Positions 6,232 through 9,803 of a stretch of 9,803 nucleotides of DNA are shown here, in pieces. Below the pieces are notes generated by a model, which did not search any database, was not told where the DNA came from, and worked only from the letters and a program-made list of their open reading frames with translations. This DNA comes from DATDCV01 sp036524155 (GTDB lineage Bacteria; Verrucomicrobiota; Verrucomicrobiia; Limisphaerales; UBA8199): positions 1 through 9,803 of the forward strand of contig DATDCV010000217.1 in assembly GCA_036524155.1 (NCBI GenBank), written 5' to 3'. Position 1 is the first letter of the stretch. Each line of letters begins with the position of its first letter. The translations under genes and the position numbers were made by a program.

Positions 6232-7493
6232 TCCGTCGTGATCGCCACCAGGAACGGTGCGGCGTTCGTTCTGCTCGAAACAAAATCAATGCTCTCGATT
6301 TCTATGTCAGGCACTAAGTTGTTCCACGTTGTTCTAAACAGCCGGATCTTCGCCCGCGCCCTCGTGCTAACCCCGTTTTCCCCTTTCCAAGCGACCGCCA
6401 ATTCGGGCCCGGCCGGCTTTTCTCCCGACCACTCATGCCAATCACGCACCGACTGCCCGTACACAATCGGGATTTCAAGCCGCATTTGGTTGGTCGCAAA
6501 ATGGATCGCGTAAAACCCGATCTTCTTGCCTTCGTCCTCCGGGTGTCCCCAGGCCGCCGCATGCAGAAAATGGATGCGACTGCATTTCTGCCGTACCGGA
6601 ATGCCTTTCACCTCCACGGGGAAATTCGTCCCATTTGACCTCGCCGCCAGTTGCACGATTCCCCGGATGTCAAAATCCACTCCCCCCAGGTTCTGAATGC
6701 CGGCCGACAGGCCGGCCAATTGGTTGTCCGTGCCGCCGTGCCACGACTCCGTCAGCGACGCGTTGTACGCCGTCGATAAATCCAGAAGCCCCTTGCCTGC
6801 CTTCGGGTCCCGCGTCGGAAATTTGCCGGTCGATGCTCGCGGCGGCTGCTCCGCCCTCGACGGGTTCTCCGTCGCAAATAGCCTCGATGCCGTCAGCTCC
6901 TCAGCTCTTATCCGGTTCGTAAAGTTCAGCTCCCACATCCCCGGGCTCTCGTAGACTGTGCCATCGAATGCGAGATTCAGAACGGGATTATGATGCCGGC
7001 ACCGTACGATCGGTACTTTTGAGCCCACCAATCCCATCTGCCGCCGCTTCCATTCTCGCCGCGTGCGCGTCGGTGCGTTTGGTGCCGTCGATCCCAGCGG
7101 CAGCGGACAGAATTCGAACAGGTATGAACTGGATATATTCGGGTCCGCCAACGGCGGTCCCTCCGTTTTTCCTGTTCGCCGGCATAATGGGCAAATCAGC
7201 GTATTGGCGTCTTGCAGGTATTGCGGAACCAGGTCCGATAGCCAATTCGGCAAGTCGTGATGCTCCGCCTGGTAGGCCTCGATTGCTGTGAAAATCTTCT
7301 TGAGGTTCGCGCTGCATCCTTCCTTTTCCGCTCGAGCGGTTTCTGCCGCCGCCTTCTGGGCCGCTTCTTGCGCCCTGACCTCCCGCACACCCCCGCCGCC
7401 CGCGATTACAACTGCCAGCGCCATCCACCACGCTGCAGCCGGTCGTTCGAGCGTAATCAGTCTCATCTCTGCTTGAAGCCGCCGTGATCTCAC
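6228..7493 (-). CDS. Secreted protein with pseudopilin-like N-terminal part and Verrucomicrobia-type C-terminal domain
   Basis: Function not known. The 421-residue frame starts with GTG at 7493. An alternative ATG at 7466 (residue 10) gives a more compact signal peptide, MRLITLERP-hydrophobic-EVRAQ. Neither has a good ribosome site, although AGAGG lies 3 nt before the GTG. After an Ala-rich charged linker comes CSANLKKIFTAIEAYQAEHH (60-79), then NWLSDLVPQYL, CPLC (101-104) and FDGTVYES (177-184). This is like the soluble part of verrucomicrobial/planctomycete prepilin-type proteins, but without the long N-terminal pilin helix. Residues about 270-421 (VDFDIRGIVQL, VKGIPVRQKCSRIHFLHAAA, IPIVYGQSVRDWHEW, PDIEIESIDFVSS, AAPFLVAITTE) form a beta-rich domain I recall from other verrucomicrobial envelope and sensor proteins, possibly carbohydrate-binding-like. 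The stop overlaps the next start (ATGA), so it is probably co-translated with the EEP-like protein. Confidence 0.8.
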   Translation of the reverse strand: MRSRRLQAEMRLITLERPAAAWWMALAVVIAGGGGVREVRAQEAAQKAAAETARAEKEGCSANLKKIFTAIEAYQAEHHDLPNWLSDLVPQYLQDANTLICPLCRRTGKTEGPPLADPNISSSYLFEFCPLPLGSTAPNAPTRTRREWKRRQMGLVGSKVPIVRCRHHNPVLNLAFDGTVYESPGMWELNFTNRIRAEELTASRLFATENPSRAEQPPRASTGKFPTRDPKAGKGLLDLSTAYNASLTESWHGGTDNQLAGLSAGIQNLGGVDFDIRGIVQLAARSNGTNFPVEVKGIPVRQKCSRIHFLHAAAWGHPEDEGKKIGFYAIHFATNQMRLEIPIVYGQSVRDWHEWSGEKPAGPELAVAWKGENGVSTRARAKIRLFRTTWNNLVPDIEIESIDFVSSRTNAAPFLVAITTE

Positions 7494-7540
7494 CCACCTC
7501 TCGTGGTGCTGTCAAGCCCAAGTCGTCGACCGCTGTATCG

Positions 7541-7640
7541 CCTCAGTCTTGGGTCGGAGCGCCGATTTCTAATCGGCTTAACCGAGCCGACGGCCTCCTG
7601 TAAGCCGAGTACAACTCGGCGCTCCGACCCAAGACTGAAG
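7541..7640. repeat. 100-bp near-perfect palindromic element (MITE/REP-like)
   Basis: Forty-base arms (7541-7580 and 7601-7640) pair in one register with 36 of 40 positions complementary and no bulges, around a 20-base centre. The outer 23 bases (7543-7565 with 7616-7638) are a perfect match, beginning TCAGTCTTGGGTCGGAGCGC, and the inner eight (TCGGCTTA/TAAGCCGA) are also perfect. There is no T-run after either arm, and I see no obvious target-site duplication. It lies in the 192-base gap between the DUF4476-like gene and the next minus-strand gene, so its transcript would form a very stable hairpin there. The shape suggests a dispersed non-autonomous element, but copy number cannot be seen from one window. 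Confidence 0.85.
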
Positions 7641-7685
7641 GGTTACTGGCCACTCTCTTGCCGCCAACCACTCCCCGCAGATTCT

Positions 7686-8396
7686 TCACGGACCGCGGAC
7701 TGGGCCCGGCCTCTCGTTCCTCGACTGGATGTAACGCGACAGTTCTTGTTTGCTCGAGTCGAATGAAAACGCCTCGGTCACCAGGAAGTACTTTTCCCGG
7801 TCAAGCGTCCGGTCATACGCCTGCTTTGCCACTTCGAGCTTGCTGGGCTCGAAATCGAAACAATCCACTATCTTCTTCACCTGCGATGCCAGGAAGAGCT
7901 TGCGGCTATCGCGGATGATCTGCTGCGCCAACCGGCTGCGGGTCTGGTCGAACGATTCTCTCCTCAACGACCGGATGATATCTGTCAGTTCCTGGTTCGT
8001 CACCGTCGGCGGAATCTCAACTTGCGGCCCCGTCGCGCGCTCGAACTGTTGTATCCGGTCGTGCAGCCGCATCACTCTGGAAAATGTGGTGAATGCATCG
8101 TAAACCTCGTAGAAGTTCTCGCGATCCACTGTGCGGGGATAGGCCGCCGTTGCGAACTCCAGCCGCGCATTATCGTCACTCAACCCCGCCGCGATTGCCT
8201 TTACCTGCATGCTCGAAAGCCGCCGCGCACGCACCATCTCTCCGGCCCGACGTAGTTTCTCCCCGTTGTCACGCTCGGCCTTCAGGCTCTGCAGGCTCTC
8301 TTCGAAAGGCGTTTCTTGCGCCTCCGGCCGGTCTGCCGCCCAGCCCTGCCACCCGCACACGCCGATCACCGCCACCGCATACCACAGCCTTTTCAT
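7686..8396 (-). CDS. Exported DUF4476-like protein with two tandem repeats
   Basis: This 236-residue protein has a signal peptide ending near residue 20 (GWQGWA|AD). The rest is two copies of an all-helical unit. Copy one (about 31-115) contains LSSMQVKAIAAGLSDDNARL and AYPRTVDRENFYEVYDAFTT. Copy two (about 136-224) contains FLASQVKKIVDCFDFEPSKL and AYDRTLDREKYFLVTEAFSF. The pattern of Q-x-K, then DxxRLEFA or EPSKLEVA, then AYxRTxDRExxF, matches the DUF4476 family of unknown function, found in exported proteins of Bacteroidetes and relatives. GGAGG at 8401-8405 stands 4 nt before the ATG and fixes the start. It is the first gene of a three-gene minus-strand set, although a 192-base gap with a long palindrome separates it from the second, so co-transcription is uncertain. 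Confidence 0.85.
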   Translation of the reverse strand: MKRLWYAVAVIGVCGWQGWAADRPEAQETPFEESLQSLKAERDNGEKLRRAGEMVRARRLSSMQVKAIAAGLSDDNARLEFATAAYPRTVDRENFYEVYDAFTTFSRVMRLHDRIQQFERATGPQVEIPPTVTNQELTDIIRSLRRESFDQTRSRLAQQIIRDSRKLFLASQVKKIVDCFDFEPSKLEVAKQAYDRTLDREKYFLVTEAFSFDSSKQELSRYIQSRNERPGPVRGP

Positions 8397-8582
8397 TTTT
8401 CCTCCAGATCTTGTTCGCCCTTGGACGCTCTGCCTCGCCGCCCTATTCAGCCCTCTGGGACCACGGCCGCACCCCGCCCACCCCCGCGCTTCGCGTCGAT
8501 ACGGACTTTCATATTATGACAAGAATTAGTTTGAGGGGTTAACGATTTTGTGGCGTATTATCAGCACCAGTCAATCTACACT
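8397..8582. other. Divergent intergenic region
   Basis: This gap lies between the divergent DUF4476-like gene and the small Cys-rich gene. It becomes A/T-rich from about 8505. On the plus strand the best promoter-like pair is TTGAGG (8531-8536) with TATTAT (8556-8561), but the 19-base spacer makes it weak. Another TATTAT at 8512-8517 lacks a good -35. No gene or strong hairpin is seen. Confidence 0.35.
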
Positions 8583-8879
8583 ATGAAAACTACGAAAAAC
8601 CTGCTCGGTGCCCTGCTCGCTTTCGCGCTCCTCGCCGGGCCCTTTGCCGCCCTCGCCGCCGACAGCAAAGCCAAAGCAAAACTCAAACCCTACCCGCTCA
8701 AAACCTGCGTCGTGACCGACGAAAAACTCGGCGGTATGGGCGACGCCTACGTGTTTGAACACGAGGGCCGCGAAATCAAACTCTGCTGCAAAGGCTGCCT
8801 CAAAGACTTCAAAAAAGATCCCGCCAAATACGTCAAGAAGATCGAGGCAGCTGAAGCCAAATCCAAGGCCAAAAAGTAA
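8583..8879 (+). CDS. Small exported YHS/TRASH-like Cys-rich protein
   Basis: The protein is 98 residues from the ATG at 8583. It has a signal peptide (MKTTKNLLGALLAF...FAALA|AD, cleavage near residue 25) and a Lys/Ala-rich linker. A compact domain then covers about 38-87: KTCVVTDEKLGGMGDAYVFE and IKLCCKGCLKDFKKDPAKYV. Cys42 and the CCxxC cluster (Cys68, 69, 72) with FKKDPAKY are characteristic of YHS/TRASH-type domains, which are proposed metal-binding modules. It may bind a metal ion in the periplasm; this is family-level inference. A GTG at 8550, with GAGGGG 11 nt before it, would add 11 residues ahead of a good signal peptide, so I prefer the ATG even though it lacks a Shine-Dalgarno. It appears monocistronic, followed by GC-rich hairpins and then the rRNA promoter. 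Confidence 0.8.
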   Translation: MKTTKNLLGALLAFALLAGPFAALAADSKAKAKLKPYPLKTCVVTDEKLGGMGDAYVFEHEGREIKLCCKGCLKDFKKDPAKYVKKIEAAEAKSKAKK

Positions 8880-8910
8880 CTGCAAAAATCTTTCGCGAAA
8901 CCCTTGCATT

Positions 8911-8960
8911 CCGGGCGGGACTCGCTAAAGTTCCCGCCCGGCTCGCGAGAGTTGCGAGCC
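8911..8960 (+). terminator. Two overlapping GC-rich hairpins after the YHS-like gene
   Basis: A perfect 10-bp stem (CCGGGCGGGA 8911-8920 with TCCCGCCCGG 8932-8941, 11-nt loop) overlaps by two bases a perfect 7-bp stem (GGCTCGC 8940-8946 with GCGAGCC 8954-8960). The first begins 31 nt after the stop codon. Neither is followed by a T-run, so this is not a classical intrinsic terminator. It could be a 3'-end stabiliser or a barrier ahead of the rRNA operon. Confidence 0.4.
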
Positions 8961-8988
8961 GATGGGGAACTGGCGGCAGCGGGACCGG

Positions 8989-9048
8989 AAAAGTTTTTTG
9001 AAAAAAAGTCGTATTCGCTCTTGATCCCTCCCGGGTGTCTGTTATTGT
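8989..9048 (+). promoter_or_regulatory. Candidate rRNA operon promoter with UP-like element
   Basis: TTGATC (9021-9026) and TATTGT (9043-9048) are spaced by 16 bases, each matching 4 of 6 consensus positions. An almost pure A/T stretch (8989-9007, A4-G-T6-G-A7) lies just upstream, where UP elements of strong rRNA promoters bind the RNA polymerase alpha subunit. Transcription would start near 9055, about 380 nt before 16S. A/T content this high is unusual in an otherwise GC-rich window, which strengthens the case. The exact -10/-35 choice is inference. Confidence 0.55.
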
Positions 9049-9260
9049 CACGGCTCGAAGTTGACCGGATTGCGGTTGTCAAACCTTCAGCCTGTTGGAC
9101 TTCTGAACATTTTGCCCGCCTGAATGTAGCGGGCGCCGCCGTCTCCCGAGAGCAGAACCGGATCCTGGTTTGTGCGTTATGTCGCGCTGAATCGCGGTAA
9201 ATCGGAGTAAGTGGCGGTAAATCGGGGTGGGGATAAGCGGTGGCGAGGGTGAGAGAATTT

Positions 9261-9300
9261 CGGGTGGCGACACCCGCTGCTCATTGAAAATTGAATTGTG
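9261..9300 (+). promoter_or_regulatory. boxB-boxA-like antitermination site in rRNA leader
   Basis: A perfect 6-bp hairpin with a GNRA-type loop, CGGGTG-gcga-CACCCG (9261-9276), is followed by TGCTCATTGAAA (9278-9289), which resembles the rrn boxA core TGCTCTTTAACA / TGCTCTTTGAAA. The order boxB, boxA and then a GT-containing stretch (TTGTGCG, 9296-9302) is that of the E. coli rrn leader. In other bacteria NusB and S10 bind boxA RNA to prevent premature Rho termination of the untranslated rRNA. Function here is inferred from position and sequence. Confidence 0.6.
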
Positions 9301-9366
9301 CGATAAGTTTTAGAGCCCCTTTGGGTGGCTCTCATTGACGTGGGAGTTACCTGGAGAGTTTTAGAG
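9280..9366 (+). repeat. Duplicated 51-bp-period module containing boxA core
   Basis: CTCATTGA occurs at 9280-9287 and 9331-9338, and AGTTTTAGAG at 9306-9315 and 9357-9366. Both pairs are offset by exactly 51 bases, with 18 bases between the two motifs in each copy, and a few further positions match between them. This looks like an old tandem duplication, or a deliberately repeated bipartite site, in the rRNA leader. Confidence 0.6.
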
Positions 9367-9434
9367 AAAAGACCCGTTCGGCCCCTTGAGTGGGGCTGGA
9401 CAAAACGAATAGTCGAGTCAAATCGACGTTATTT

Positions 9435-9803
<369 letters not shown>

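Larger units (their letters stand above)
9055..9434 (+). other. rRNA operon leader (pre-16S 5' region)
   Basis: About 380 bases without a protein gene precede 16S. In order it holds a hairpin GCCCGC/GCGGGC (9114-9134) and two direct copies of GCGGTAAATCGG (9194-9205 and 9214-9225). The boxB/boxA-like site (9261-9300) comes next, followed by a hairpin AGAGCC/GGCTCT (9312-9332). A hairpin GCCCC-ttgagt-GGGGC (9381-9396, extendable to 9377-9400) and a GTCGA/TCGAC stem (9412-9427) lie just before 16S. One of the last could be half of an RNase III processing stem, but the partner would lie beyond 16S, outside the window. Confidence 0.6.

Noticed and set aside
6699..6716. Perfect GCCGGCC-gaca-GGCCGGC hairpin
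   Set aside because: It lies within the coding sequence (AGLSAG residues) of a GC-rich gene and is explained by codon composition.
6988..7521. Minus-strand 177-codon frame overlapping the pseudopilin-like gene
   Set aside because: It is a different frame of the same region with low-complexity Gly/Arg content; the 421-codon frame has recognisable motifs.

Overview
The window most likely comes from a member of the Verrucomicrobiota, probably the Pedosphaera/Limisphaerales (subdivision 3) side. The last ~370 bases are the 5' end of a 16S rRNA gene. It ends in ACACCTACGGGTG at 9791-9803, the sequence matched by the classic Verrucomicrobia-type EUB338-III probe site, whereas most bacteria have ACTCCTACGGGAG there. 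Two envelope proteins (DUF4476-like, and one with a C-terminal domain I recall from verrucomicrobial proteins) agree with this. The finer placement is inference.

Layout. (1) 1-965, minus strand: an HtrA/DegP-type periplasmic serine protease, cut by the window edge after the start of its first PDZ domain. (2) 966-1261: a divergent intergenic region with a near-consensus sigma70 promoter for the str operon, and a small hairpin plus T-run just before rpsL. (3) 1262-4506, plus strand: rpsL (S12), rpsG (S7) and fusA (EF-G). A textbook intrinsic-terminator hairpin sits between rpsG and fusA. No tuf gene follows.

(4) 4582-8396, minus strand: three exported or membrane proteins. In transcription order these are a DUF4476-like protein with two repeats, a secreted protein with a pseudopilin-like N-terminal part and a Verrucomicrobia-type C-terminal domain, and a membrane-anchored protein with a degenerate endonuclease/exonuclease/phosphatase (EEP) domain and a long coiled coil. 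The last two overlap by ATGA. A 100-bp, almost perfectly self-complementary element lies between the first and second genes. (5) 8583-8879, plus strand: a small exported Cys-rich YHS/TRASH-like protein, followed by two overlapping GC-rich hairpins. (6) 8989-9803, plus strand: an rRNA operon start, with an UP-like A/T tract, a promoter, a ~380-nt leader carrying a boxB-like hairpin and boxA-like sequence, and then 16S.

The plus-strand core is translation machinery (str operon and rrn). The minus-strand genes are envelope functions: protein quality control (HtrA) and an uncharacterised three-gene set. I do not see a complete new defence or mobile system. The strongest candidates for something undescribed are the catalytically degenerate EEP/coiled-coil membrane protein with its coupled partner, the 100-bp palindromic element, and the duplicated boxA-containing module in the rRNA leader.
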